Source: [Anoxybacillus] calidus
Lineage (GTDB): Bacteria > Bacillota > Bacilli > Bacillales > Anoxybacillaceae
Assembly: GCF_013760845.1 (NCBI RefSeq)
Contig: NZ_JACDUU010000001.1
Span: 590,082-654,081, forward strand
DNA length: 64,000 nt
Direction: 5' to 3'
In this document: positions 18,427-25,918 of the stretch, in pieces
Layout of the letters: every line of letters begins with the position of its first letter
Position numbering within the stretch: position 1 is the stretch's first letter
The notes under the pieces: generated by a model
What the model saw: the letters and a program-made list of their open reading frames with translations, nothing else
Database searches by the model: none
Told to the model about the DNA's origin: nothing
Translations under genes and position numbers: made by a program

Positions 18427-18714
18427 TTATTCATAAAGAAAAACAGGTTCTCCCCACTGTTCATCGAAATCAACAATTAAATTATGTTGATCAAAGTACC
18501 ACATGTCCCCTTGTTCAATAAAAAATGTAATGCCGTCGATGACGGTTTGCACTCCTGGAGATAGCGGTGCTTCTTTATTAATTCCAAGGGAAAACCCTTT
18601 TTGAACGTTACTGCATCCGCCATAGCGAGCGAAAAAACGCACGAAATCACCTTGCTTTAAGTCCAACTCCTCTTTATACCATTCCAACGCTTTCGGTTTA
18701 ATGATGATCTTCAT
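18427..18714 (-). CDS. yneR: HesB/YneR-like protein
   Basis: 95 residues of the HesB/IscA-like superfamily, as B. subtilis YneR. Only one cysteine is kept (YGGCSNVQKG), whereas A-type iron-sulfur carriers need three, so it is probably not a cluster carrier. The gene lies in the yneP-yneR neighbourhood known from B. subtilis. AAAGGTGG upstream of ATG 18714. Confidence 0.85.
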   Translation of the reverse strand: MKIIIKPKALEWYKEELDLKQGDFVRFFARYGGCSNVQKGFSLGINKEAPLSPGVQTVIDGITFFIEQGDMWYFDQHNLIVDFDEQWGEPVFLYE

Positions 18715-18784
18715 CTTGCAACACCACCTTTCGATATCTCCATTATAGAGAAAAAGTAATGAGGATGCCAGAAATTAGTTGCAT

Positions 18785-18821
18785 AAAAAGAGTCCGACCT
18801 AAGTTGGCCAGACCCTCTTTT
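18785..18821 (-). terminator. Terminator of the small lipoprotein gene
   Basis: On the minus strand AAAAGAG-GTCTGGCC/GGTCGGAC-CTCTTTTT. The GTCTGGCC/GGTCGGAC part resembles the inner arm of the palindromic element family. Confidence 0.75.
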
Positions 18822-18834
18822 ACACGCGATTAGA

Positions 18835-18999
18835 TTATTGGTTTTCGTTTATTTCTTGTTGTGTATTTTCATCCGTTTGTTCCGTTTGATTTGTTTCAGT
18901 ACCGTTGTTTTCTTCGTCTGCATTGTTACAAGCTGTCATGAACATGATTGCTAGCAATGAAGCACCAACTTTTAATAGTAAGCTTTTTTTCATTTTCAT
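18835..18999 (-). CDS. Small lipoprotein, function unknown
   Basis: 54 residues: MKMKKSLLLKVGASLLAIMF signal peptide, lipobox FMTAC with the modified Cys at about residue 24, then an acidic tail made almost wholly of N, E, T, D and Q. It should be tethered to the outer face of the membrane. GGGGGAAGAGG precedes ATG 18999. No family recognised. Confidence 0.75.
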   Translation of the reverse strand: MKMKKSLLLKVGASLLAIMFMTACNNADEENNGTETNQTEQTDENTQQEINENQ

Positions 19000-19185
19000 T
19001 CCTCTTCCCCCTAGCAGTTTTATATGCCGAATGAATCGGCTCAATTCAGATTATATGGTAATTCGTCCAATATTTGTGTTATTTAACCGAATCTATACAA
19101 AAAGATAACAAAATTCAAACGATATTGATTAAATGTTTAAATTTTTACACAGATTAAACATAGTGGAAAGGAGTGAGAAAATCCG

Positions 19186-19323
19186 ATGAAGCAAAAGCCT
19201 CATTCAATGAAGCTGAGCTATGAATCAGACGGGATAATGGGAGAAAAAAGAACGGCAAAAGCAGTATCTAAGCAGCAAGATAAAGAGAAAGAATTTTTTA
19301 ATACAACTCAATCAAGTGAGTAA
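19186..19323 (+). CDS. Hypothetical 45-residue hydrophilic protein
   Basis: 45 residues, basic and acidic residues throughout, no membrane segment or known motif. GAAAGGAG lies about 12 nt before ATG 19186, slightly far. It precedes the structured region ahead of corA. Could be a small spore or stress protein; not recognised. Confidence 0.45.
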   Translation: MKQKPHSMKLSYESDGIMGEKRTAKAVSKQQDKEKEFFNTTQSSE

Positions 19324-19385
19324 AGCGGTTAGGTGGGTTGATTAACCAATAAAATCGAGATAAAGCCGGTTTTTATTTAAGTAGC

Positions 19386-19520
19386 TTTTCTGCCGAAGTC
19401 AGCTAAGTGAAACGCTTAGTTGACTGGGCATGTGGGCGCATGCCTAATCAGAACGGAGAACGCTTGGCGGACAATTGTATTTTTCCGCTGGCGTTCTCGT
19501 TCGGGTATTACGACAGAAAA
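19386..19520 (+). ncRNA. Candidate structured RNA upstream of corA (unknown class)
   Basis: A closing stem TTTTCTG (19386-19392)/CAGAAAA (19514-19520) encloses three hairpins in a row: GTCAGCTAAG/CTTAGTTGAC (19398-19424), GGCATG/CATGCC (19427-19444) and a long GAACGGAGAACGC/GCGTTCTCGTTC arm (19451-19502) with a further inner GGCGG/CCGCT. GGGTGAATC follows. An intrinsic terminator lies 50 nt downstream, so this has the shape of a riboswitch or attenuator leader, or of a terminated small RNA. It shares short words (GCCGAA, ACGGAG, GGGTGAATC) with the c-di-AMP ydaO class but lacks its second half; I cannot assign a class. Confidence 0.5.
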
Positions 19521-19570
19521 GGGTGAATCACCGAGAAAATAGTTATAAGTAGATAATCAACACTCATGGT

Positions 19571-19607
19571 AAGCGGTTGCTATAAGGCAGCTGTTTTTTT
19601 ATTTTTT
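19571..19607 (+). terminator. Terminator following the structured RNA
   Basis: GCGGTTGC/GCAGCTGT pair completely if G-U pairs are allowed, followed by seven T and another T-run. It sits upstream of the 39-residue gene and corA. Confidence 0.65.
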
Positions 19608-19740
19608 ATAAAAATCAATAAAGGAAAGAAAAAATCGTAAAAATGATGATTTTTATTCGATTTTTGCTATACAAATAAGCGTTTGAACGTTATCATTAAT
19701 CGAGAAAGATGTTTTAATGAGAGGAGTGAAGTTTTCGTAT

Positions 19741-19860
19741 ATGAGTAGGCAAAGTTCACCAGAACCAGAACCGGAATCATACGAGGAAGCACTATTTTCT
19801 TTTCAAATGAACGAGCTACTCAATGATCGAAAACGAGCTCCATTTGAAAAGAAAAGATAG
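19741..19860 (+). CDS. Hypothetical 39-residue protein overlapping a long inverted repeat
   Basis: 39 residues, MSRQSSPEPEPESYEEALF then a basic tail; function unknown. GAGAGGAG precedes it at a long spacing, so the start is uncertain. The second half of the frame is almost all inverted repeat (19795-19855). It is 33 nt before corA. Possibly a leader peptide, possibly only a hairpin with a chance frame. Confidence 0.4.
   Translation: MSRQSSPEPEPESYEEALFSFQMNELLNDRKRAPFEKKR
19795..19855. repeat. Perfect 15-bp inverted repeat with 5-bp inner extension
   Basis: TTTTCTTTTCAAATG at 19795-19809 is exactly complementary to 19841-19855; inside, GAGCT (19813-19817) pairs with AGCTC (19836-19840). 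An 18-nt loop remains. It ends about 40 nt before the corA start and could affect corA expression or bind a dimeric regulator. Confidence 0.85.
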
Positions 19861-19893
19861 AAACTTTCCTCGTCTGTAAAGGAGGAAGTTGTT

Positions 19894-20832
19894 ATGATGA
19901 ACATCTATTTATCAAAGAATGATGGCAAATTAGAAGAAATTCATGAACTGCAAAATGGTTGCTGGATTAAATTGGTGGCGCCGACAGAAGAGGAAATTCG
20001 TTATATTGCCAATCATCTTGATATTCCTATTGATTCGATAAAAGATGCGCTGGATGATGAAGAACGTTCACGGATTGAAAAAGAAGACAACCATGTTTTA
20101 ATTATTGTTGATATTCCGATTATTACACATGATGAAGTGGATGGAGCAATATACGAGACGATTCCAATTGGTATGATTATTACCAATACATGCTTTATTA
20201 CTGTTTGTATACAAGAAAATCCGATTTTTGAGGAATTTACAAAAAATAAAATTAAAAATTTTTATACATTCATGAAAACGAGATTTGCGTTGCAAATGTT
20301 ATATATGATTTCTACGTATTATTTACGTTATTTGAAGCAGATTAACCGCAAAACGAGTGCAATCGAAAAAGCACTTCATCAGTCGATGAAAAACAAAGAA
20401 TTATTTTCCCTATTAAGCATGGAAAAAAGCTTAGTCTATTTTATGACATCGCTTAAATCGAACAATATCGTGATGGAGCGGCTCTTGCGGCTTAATTATT
20501 TACGGATGTATGAAGATGACCAAGATTTGCTACAAGATGTCATTATCGAGAACAAGCAGGCGATTGAAATGACCGAAGTCTACAGCAGCATTTTAAGCGG
20601 AATGATGGATGCATTTGCCTCTGTCATTTCTAATAATGTGAACATTGTGATGAAGTTTTTAACCGCCATTACAATCGTCTTATCGTTACCGACAATGGTG
20701 GCAAGCTTTTACGGAATGAATGTGCCGATTCCATATCAACATTCCCCTTATTCGTTTATCATCGCGATGTTAATATCAGTGTTGTTATCAAGTATTACTG
20801 CGTTTATTTTTTGGAAAAAACGTTATTTTTGA
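19894..20832 (+). CDS. corA: CorA family magnesium transporter
   Basis: 312 residues: a large N-terminal cytosolic domain and two C-terminal membrane helices. The selectivity motif GMN is present in FYGMNVPIPY at the end of the first helix. It imports Mg2+ (or Co2+) as a pentamer. AAAGGAGG lies upstream of ATG 19894/19897. A second CorA-like gene is at 44734. The upstream inverted repeat and structured RNA could regulate it. Confidence 0.9.
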   Translation: MMNIYLSKNDGKLEEIHELQNGCWIKLVAPTEEEIRYIANHLDIPIDSIKDALDDEERSRIEKEDNHVLIIVDIPIITHDEVDGAIYETIPIGMIITNTCFITVCIQENPIFEEFTKNKIKNFYTFMKTRFALQMLYMISTYYLRYLKQINRKTSAIEKALHQSMKNKELFSLLSMEKSLVYFMTSLKSNNIVMERLLRLNYLRMYEDDQDLLQDVIIENKQAIEMTEVYSSILSGMMDAFASVISNNVNIVMKFLTAITIVLSLPTMVASFYGMNVPIPYQHSPYSFIIAMLISVLLSSITAFIFWKKRYF

Positions 20833-20882
20833 GCGGGAGCAGCAAGCCTCTCTCGTCCAGATATAGAGGAAATAGGGGATAT

Positions 20883-20924
20883 GGTGGGATGACAGCCTCA
20901 TTTTTTTGAGGCTGTCATCCCACC
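20883..20924. terminator. Strong bidirectional terminator, 18-bp perfect stem
   Basis: GGTGGGATGACAGCCTCA and its exact complement around a T-loop, between convergent corA and the DUF502 gene. It includes the last nine codons of the DUF502 protein. Confidence 0.85.
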
Positions 20925-21476
20925 AGAAAGAACGAATTTCATTGCATCCTCAGGCTTAATATCCAGAACCTGAATTTGTTCTTTCGGAATTAAAAATGTG
21001 ATGCCGGCAACTTGAAAGGTTTGCGGAATATAAACAGCAACATGGTCTTTTAACGGATTAAGAAATGTTTCTACTTCTTCCGATGTAATAAAACCTATAC
21101 ATTTCATTCCTGTATTCGGCAATTCAACGAGCACAACTTTTGAGAATGAACGTTTTTCTCCGACAAACGAAGCAACCGTATCCTTTATAACCGAATAAAC
21201 AGTTTTAATAAGAGGGATGCTTTCTAAGAGCCGGTCGACTAGTTTTATAATCTGGCCACTGATATATTGAGTAGAGAGCCAGCCAAGGAATGTGATTAAA
21301 ATCATCGTGCATAAAATGCCAATTCCGGGTATATATGAATCTTGTAAATACGGTTTTAGATACTTTCCTAATAATCCATCAAAAAATGAAAACACTTTAT
21401 AAAACACATAAACCGCGAGAATAATTGGAACAATCGTCAAAACTCCATTTAAAAAATTTTTTAACAAAAATTTCAT
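20898..21476 (-). CDS. DUF502 family membrane protein
   Basis: 192 residues with two membrane helices near the N-terminus (about 10-30 and 50-75), then a soluble domain; LESIPLIKTVYSVIKDT and FLIPKEQIQVLDIKPEDAMKFVLSGG match the DUF502 pattern. Function unknown. ATG 21476 is better spaced from AAGGAAG than ATG 21482. The C-terminal codons lie within the shared terminator hairpin. Confidence 0.82.
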   Translation of the reverse strand: MKFLLKNFLNGVLTIVPIILAVYVFYKVFSFFDGLLGKYLKPYLQDSYIPGIGILCTMILITFLGWLSTQYISGQIIKLVDRLLESIPLIKTVYSVIKDTVASFVGEKRSFSKVVLVELPNTGMKCIGFITSEEVETFLNPLKDHVAVYIPQTFQVAGITFLIPKEQIQVLDIKPEDAMKFVLSGGMTASKK

Positions 21477-21482
21477 TCTCAT

Positions 21483-21807
21483 TTCTTCCTTTCCTACTTA
21501 TCTTCATTATTAAAGATTAGCAATATTCCTTTTCATTCACAAGAGCATTACTCATATAAATATACACGAAAAGGTTTAAGTATGGATACTATTGAGAAGC
21601 TAATTAAGTGATGCATGAACGAAAGCCCTCTATTTATTCGAAAATAACCGTATGCTCGACATTTATCTAGCGATTCACAGGCAACTGTCAAAATTGATGA
21701 GGGTGTTAGCAGGTGAAAATGAACATATAACATTTCTGAATATACCGTTGATGATGATCAGCGAGTATTTGTTTTTAACCATGTAAAATTTAATATGTCA
21801 TGAAAAC
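21483..21807. other. Gene-less stretch, possible decayed gene
   Basis: About 325 bases. A rightward frame from ATG 21580 is interrupted by several stops, so at most this is a degraded coding remnant that I cannot identify. No promoter or RNA recognised before the repeat element at 21808. Confidence 0.3.
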
Positions 21808-21927
21808 GGGGCTGATCCATTAGTGTCTGACCTTACGCGTAGTTCACAATATATAGCGTTTTTATTCATAATTATGTCCTATATATGTTGTGGGGGCTGA
21901 CAAGAGCTTTTAGGTCAGCCTCGTTTT
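21808..21927. repeat. Palindromic intergenic element, copy 4 (core orientation A)
   Basis: Arms GGGGCTGATCC/AGGTCAGCC, inner AGTGTCTGACC partner, and a central CACAATATATAG/CTATATATGTTGTG stem. It lies between divergent genes and upstream of the next gene's promoter, so it cannot terminate either neighbour. Confidence 0.85.
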
Positions 21928-21996
21928 TATGTATAAACGATCAAGTAAAAACCGAACATTAAAAATAAATGTGTTTTAAAAAGTTCGTTTATTATA

Positions 21997-22025
21997 TTGA
22001 CTATTTGTACCAATATTGGTATATT
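21997..22025 (+). promoter_or_regulatory. Promoter of the FAD dehydrogenase gene with a palindrome in its spacer
   Basis: TTGACT, 17-nt spacer, TATATT (22020-22025). The spacer holds the perfect palindrome ACCAATATTGGT (22009-22020), a plausible repressor operator. Confidence 0.65.
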
Positions 22026-22071
22026 TACAAATGGAAAAAGAAATATAACGAATTTTATGGGGGATATATAT

Positions 22072-23535
22072 ATGAAAGCTCATTATGATGTCATTGTTGT
22101 CGGGGCTGGACCGGCAGGAATATTTACATGTTATGAGTTGACGTTAAAACTGCCTGGAGCAAACGTGTTATTAATAGATAAAGGACACGATATTTATAGA
22201 AGAAATTGTCCAATTTTGCAAAAGAAAATTGAAAAATGTCCACCACCTGCGGGGAAAAAAGATTATGCGGGGTGTGTTCCGGCATGTTCAATCACGAACG
22301 GATTTGGCGGCGCTGGTGCATATTCTGACGGAAAATTTAACATTACAAGTGAATTTGGTGGCTGGATGACCGATTATCTTCCAGATTCAACGGTGATTGA
22401 ACTCATTAAATACGTCGATCAAATTAACTTAAAACATGGAGCAACAGAAACGATTACGGATCCAATGACAGAAAAAGTAAAGGAAATTGAACGGCGCGGA
22501 TATGCTGTAGGACTGAAATTACTTCGTGCTTATGTGCGTCATTTAGGTACAGAACAAAACTTGGAGATTTTAAAAAGTATATACGAATATTTGCGTGAAC
22601 GAATCGATATGGTATTTAAAATAGAAGTCGAAGACATTGTAACGGAAAAAGAAAAAGATCATCACAGTATAAAAGGAATTGTATTAAAAAACGGAGAGGT
22701 TATTACTGCTGAAAAAGTCGTGATCGCTCCAGGGCGTGATGGCTCTGCCTGGCTGTCAAAAATTTTGAAAAAACGACGCGTTCGCATGATAAATAACCAG
22801 GTAGATATCGGTGTTCGTGTAGAGACATCCAACATTGTAATGGAAGAAATCAACGAACATTTATATGAAGGAAAATTTATTTTTAATACTTCGGTAGGCA
22901 CGCAAGTACGAACATTTTGCAGTAATCCATCCGGGCATGTTGTTGTTGAAAACCACTCCGGCATTATGCTTGTCAACGGTCATGCCTATAAAGATCCGAA
23001 GCTTGGCAGCAATAATACAAACTTTGCTTTACTTGTTTCGCATAAATTTTCCGATCCGTTTGATAAACCGAATGAGTACGCCCATGAAATTTCCCGTCTT
23101 GCCAATGCCTTGTCCAATGGCGGAGTGATCGTGCAAAAATACGGGGACATTTTAAAGGGAAGACGTTCGACAGAAAAACGAATTAAAGAGGGATTCATTG
23201 AGCCGACATTAAAAGAAGCGGTGCCCGGTGATTTAGGTCTTGTCCTGCCGTATAATACAATGAAAAGTTTAATTGAAATGACAGAGGCGCTTAATCATGT
23301 TACACCTGGTCTTGCTTCTGAACATACGCTTTTTTATGGAGTGGAAGCGAAATTTTATTCCGCCCGTCCAAAGTTAAATGATCGGTTTGAAACGGAAATT
23401 TCCGGATTATATGTTGGTGGAGATGGAGCGGGGATTACCCGTGGTCTCGCGCAGGCAAGCGCATGCGGTGTATGGATTGCCCGCGATATTGTCGAGAAAT
23501 TGACAAATATAAGGATAAAAGAAACAGTATCTTAA
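22072..23535 (+). CDS. Uncharacterised FAD-dependent dehydrogenase (COG2509 type)
   Basis: 487 residues. N-terminal Rossmann motif VIVVGAGPAGIFTCYEL (GxGxxG) binds FAD, and GLYVGGDGAGITRGLAQAS near the C-terminus is the second FAD contact (family GD-x-A-G pattern). The Cys-rich CPPPAGKKDYAGC / PACSITNGFGGAGAYSDGKF segment is typical of this dehydrogenase group. Substrate unknown. ATG 22072 has GGGGGAT upstream; an earlier TTG at 21997 lies on the promoter and is rejected. Confidence 0.82.
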   Translation: MKAHYDVIVVGAGPAGIFTCYELTLKLPGANVLLIDKGHDIYRRNCPILQKKIEKCPPPAGKKDYAGCVPACSITNGFGGAGAYSDGKFNITSEFGGWMTDYLPDSTVIELIKYVDQINLKHGATETITDPMTEKVKEIERRGYAVGLKLLRAYVRHLGTEQNLEILKSIYEYLRERIDMVFKIEVEDIVTEKEKDHHSIKGIVLKNGEVITAEKVVIAPGRDGSAWLSKILKKRRVRMINNQVDIGVRVETSNIVMEEINEHLYEGKFIFNTSVGTQVRTFCSNPSGHVVVENHSGIMLVNGHAYKDPKLGSNNTNFALLVSHKFSDPFDKPNEYAHEISRLANALSNGGVIVQKYGDILKGRRSTEKRIKEGFIEPTLKEAVPGDLGLVLPYNTMKSLIEMTEALNHVTPGLASEHTLFYGVEAKFYSARPKLNDRFETEISGLYVGGDGAGITRGLAQASACGVWIARDIVEKLTNIRIKETVS

Positions 23536-23647
23536 GAAGAGGATGGCCTATAAGTGTCTGATCTCACAAAGCGTATTTCCTAAACATGGTGTGGGAAATA
23601 TTGTGGTTATGGGGTCTGACACTTTGTTTTTGGTCATCCTCTTATTT
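23536..23647. repeat. Palindromic intergenic element, copy 5 (core orientation A)
   Basis: Arms AAGAGGATGGCC/GGTCATCCTCTT; compared with the common GGCTGACC the C-to-A change on the left is matched by G-to-T on the right. Inner AAGTGTCTGATCTCAC/GGGGTCTGACACTT. Terminator position after the FAD dehydrogenase. Confidence 0.85.
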
Positions 23648-23659
23648 TTATATAAAAAA

Positions 23660-23690
23660 TAGTTAACTTTCATTTTGTAAAGGTTGACAA
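23660..23690 (+). promoter_or_regulatory. Candidate BirA operator overlapping the bioB promoter
   Basis: TAGTTAACT and GGTTGACAA separated by 13 nt resemble the Bacillus BirA site (TTGTTAACC ... GGTTAACAA). The right half contains the -35 TTGACA (23684-23689); an 18-nt spacer leads to TACCAT (23708-23713). Confidence 0.55.
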
Positions 23691-23745
23691 TTAGCTCTCT
23701 GATACAATACCATTATTGTAATAACGTGGAAAGGGGAGAAGGAGA

Positions 23746-24744
23746 ATGGTAGATTGGTTAGCATTAGCTGATCGCGTACTAGAAGGTAGAGAAATAACAG
23801 ATGAAGAGGCAGAAGCGATTTTAGACTGTCCAGATGAAGAACTGCTTTTATTGCTACAAGGGGCATATAAAATTCGCAGAACTTATTATGGAAACAAAGT
23901 AAAATTAAACATGATTATTAACGCCAAATCCGGATTATGTCCAGAAAATTGTGGTTATTGTTCACAATCATCCATATCTACAGCGCCAGTGAAAACATAC
24001 AAAATGGTTGATAAAGAGACACTCATACGCGGTGCGGAAGAAGCACATCGTATGCAAGTGGGGACATATTGTATTGTTGCAAGCGGGCGTGGTCCGAGCG
24101 AAAAAGAAATCGATACTGTTGTTGCGGCCGTTCAGGAAATTAAAGAAAGATTTGGTTTAAAAATTTGTGCCTGTTTGGGAATTTTAACGCCTGAACAAGC
24201 GAGCCGATTGAAAGAAGCCGGGGTTGACCGCTACAATCATAATATTAATACTTCAAAGGAACATCACCCGAATATTACCACCTCACATACATATGATGAC
24301 CGCGTGAGGACAGTTGAAACGGTTAAACAGGCGGGAATTTCTCCATGTTCCGGCGTGATTATTGGCATGAAAGAAACGAAACAGGATGTCATCAATATGG
24401 CACGCAGTTTAAAACTGCTTGATGCAGACTCCATCCCGGTTAACTTTTTACATGCCATCGATGGTACACCGCTGGCTGGAACAAACGAATTAAATCCTAG
24501 ATATTGTTTAAAAGTGTTAGCGCTGTTTCGCTATATCAATCCGACGAAAGAAATCCGGATTTCTGGAGGCCGTGAAGTGAACTTACGAAGCCTTCAACCG
24601 TTGGGGCTATATGCAGCGAATTCGATTTTTGTTGGCGATTATTTAACAACAGACGGCCAAGAGAAGTCAGAAGATTTCAAAATGTTGGAAGACATAGGAT
24701 TTGAGATTGATTTTGCGAATAAAGAACAAGTTGTTCAATTGTAA
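23746..24744 (+). CDS. bioB: Biotin synthase
   Basis: 332 residues. Radical-SAM cluster motif CPENCGYC (CxxxCxxC) in SGLCPENCGYCSQSS; YNHNINTSKEHH and the conserved Arg in EIRISGGREVNLR coordinate the second [2Fe-2S] cluster. It inserts sulfur into dethiobiotin. It stands alone, away from other bio genes, behind a BirA-like operator. Confidence 0.95.
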   Translation: MVDWLALADRVLEGREITDEEAEAILDCPDEELLLLLQGAYKIRRTYYGNKVKLNMIINAKSGLCPENCGYCSQSSISTAPVKTYKMVDKETLIRGAEEAHRMQVGTYCIVASGRGPSEKEIDTVVAAVQEIKERFGLKICACLGILTPEQASRLKEAGVDRYNHNINTSKEHHPNITTSHTYDDRVRTVETVKQAGISPCSGVIIGMKETKQDVINMARSLKLLDADSIPVNFLHAIDGTPLAGTNELNPRYCLKVLALFRYINPTKEIRISGGREVNLRSLQPLGLYAANSIFVGDYLTTDGQEKSEDFKMLEDIGFEIDFANKEQVVQL

Positions 24745-24746
24745 GA

Positions 24747-24795
24747 AGAGGCTGGCTCTGCATGGTGCAATTCCATGCTTGAGCTGCCTTTTTTC
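24747..24795 (+). terminator. Terminator after bioB
   Basis: AGGC-GGCTC-GCATGG/CCATGC-GAGC-GCCTTTTTT hairpin. Confidence 0.85.
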
Positions 24796-24897
24796 TTTAG
24801 AGGAAAAACTTCATCATTGTTTGTCTGAGATACGGTTAGAACGACAGAAAAAGAGACAAATTATAGGTAAATAAACTTATGGACGGGGAGTGAAATT

Positions 24898-25812
24898 GTG
24901 AATCCTCCTATTTATGAATGTATTATCATCGGCGGCGGAATTGCTGGATTGCAAGCAGCGATTCAACTCGGAAGGTATCGTCATCACGTGCTTGTTGTAG
25001 ATTCCAATAATGGACGTTCAAACCTTTGTCGGGCTTATCATAATTTACTTGGCTGGCCTGATGGGGTTAGCGGTGAGACATTGCGTGCACTCGGTCGTAA
25101 ACATGCGACAAGGCTAAACATTCATTTTGTAGAAGATGAGATCATTGATGCTCAAAAAAAGGGAGACGTATTTTTGTTACAAGGCAAAAGGGGTTGTAAT
25201 TACTTAGGAGAACGGATTTTATTAGCAACCGGCGTTAAAGACCGCGTTCCACCGATTACTAACTTAATCCCATGCTTAGGAACGAGCGTATATGTTTGTC
25301 CAGATTGTGATGGATATGAAGTGGCAAATAAAAAGGTGATTGTACTTGGTGCAGGAACAACAGGAGCAAATATGGCTATCACATTGCTTTATTGGACAAA
25401 AGATATTATTTATATCAACCATGATGGAGAAGATTTATCAATCAACTTAAAAAGTGAACTAATGCAACAAAAGATTCAGTATATTCGCGAGCCTATTGAG
25501 GAGGTGCTTTTGGATAAAGAAGGACAATTTTGTGGAGTGCGTCTGCAAAGCGGAATGGAGTTGTCAGCAGAAAGAGGCTTTATCGCTTTTGGCAACAACA
25601 AAGTTAATACAGAATTAGCGAAAAGATTAGGTGTGGAGCGGCTTGAAAACAAACATATTCCAACCGATCCGCGCACGAAACAAACGAATATGGAAAATGT
25701 CTGGGCGGCAGGAGATATTGGCGTCCACTCCGAGCAAGTGTCGATTGCTATGGCGGAAGGAGTACAAGCCGCGATTTGGATTCATAAAAGCATCTTAAAT
25801 TCAAAAAAGTAA
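24898..25812 (+). CDS. Thioredoxin-reductase-like NAD(P)/FAD oxidoreductase
   Basis: 304 residues. FAD motif CIIIGGGIAGLQAAI at the N-terminus, NAD(P) motif VIVLGAGTTGANMAI near residue 155, redox-active CPDCDGYE (CxxC) between them, and the closing NVWAAGDIGVHSEQ. Architecture and length match the TrxB family but the pairs differ from true TrxB (which has CATCDG), so its disulfide partner is unknown. It starts with GTG behind GGGGAG. Confidence 0.85.
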   Translation: MNPPIYECIIIGGGIAGLQAAIQLGRYRHHVLVVDSNNGRSNLCRAYHNLLGWPDGVSGETLRALGRKHATRLNIHFVEDEIIDAQKKGDVFLLQGKRGCNYLGERILLATGVKDRVPPITNLIPCLGTSVYVCPDCDGYEVANKKVIVLGAGTTGANMAITLLYWTKDIIYINHDGEDLSINLKSELMQQKIQYIREPIEEVLLDKEGQFCGVRLQSGMELSAERGFIAFGNNKVNTELAKRLGVERLENKHIPTDPRTKQTNMENVWAAGDIGVHSEQVSIAMAEGVQAAIWIHKSILNSKK

Positions 25813-25820
25813 TCAAGTAA

Positions 25821-25847
25821 AAGGGCTGACTGATCAGCCCTTTTTTA
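25821..25847 (+). terminator. Terminator after the TrxB-like gene
   Basis: AAGGGCTGA/TCAGCCCTTTTTT hairpin with short loop. Confidence 0.85.
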
Positions 25848-25850
25848 TTT

Positions 25851-25879
25851 TCATGAAATTTTACTTTTTATCATACATT
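25851..25879 (+). promoter_or_regulatory. Candidate sigma-E promoter of the yodT-kamA operon
   Basis: TCATGAA (25851-25857) and CATACATT (25872-25879) roughly fit sigma-E -35/-10. The homologous B. subtilis operon is under mother-cell sigma-E, which is the reason for looking; the -35 is weak. Confidence 0.4.
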
Positions 25880-25918
25880 TCACTAAAAGACATCTCATGA
25901 TTATTAGGGGGGACAGTG

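Noticed and set aside
19386..19520. Assignment of the structured region as a ydaO (c-di-AMP) riboswitch
   Set aside because: Only short shared words; the second conserved half of the ydaO aptamer is missing and the order of CAGCTAA differs.
21548..21733. 61-codon minus-strand frame
   Set aside because: No ribosome binding site and non-protein-like composition.
21580..21790. Possible decayed coding sequence on the plus strand
   Set aside because: Several stops and no recognisable family; kept only as a note in the intergenic entry.
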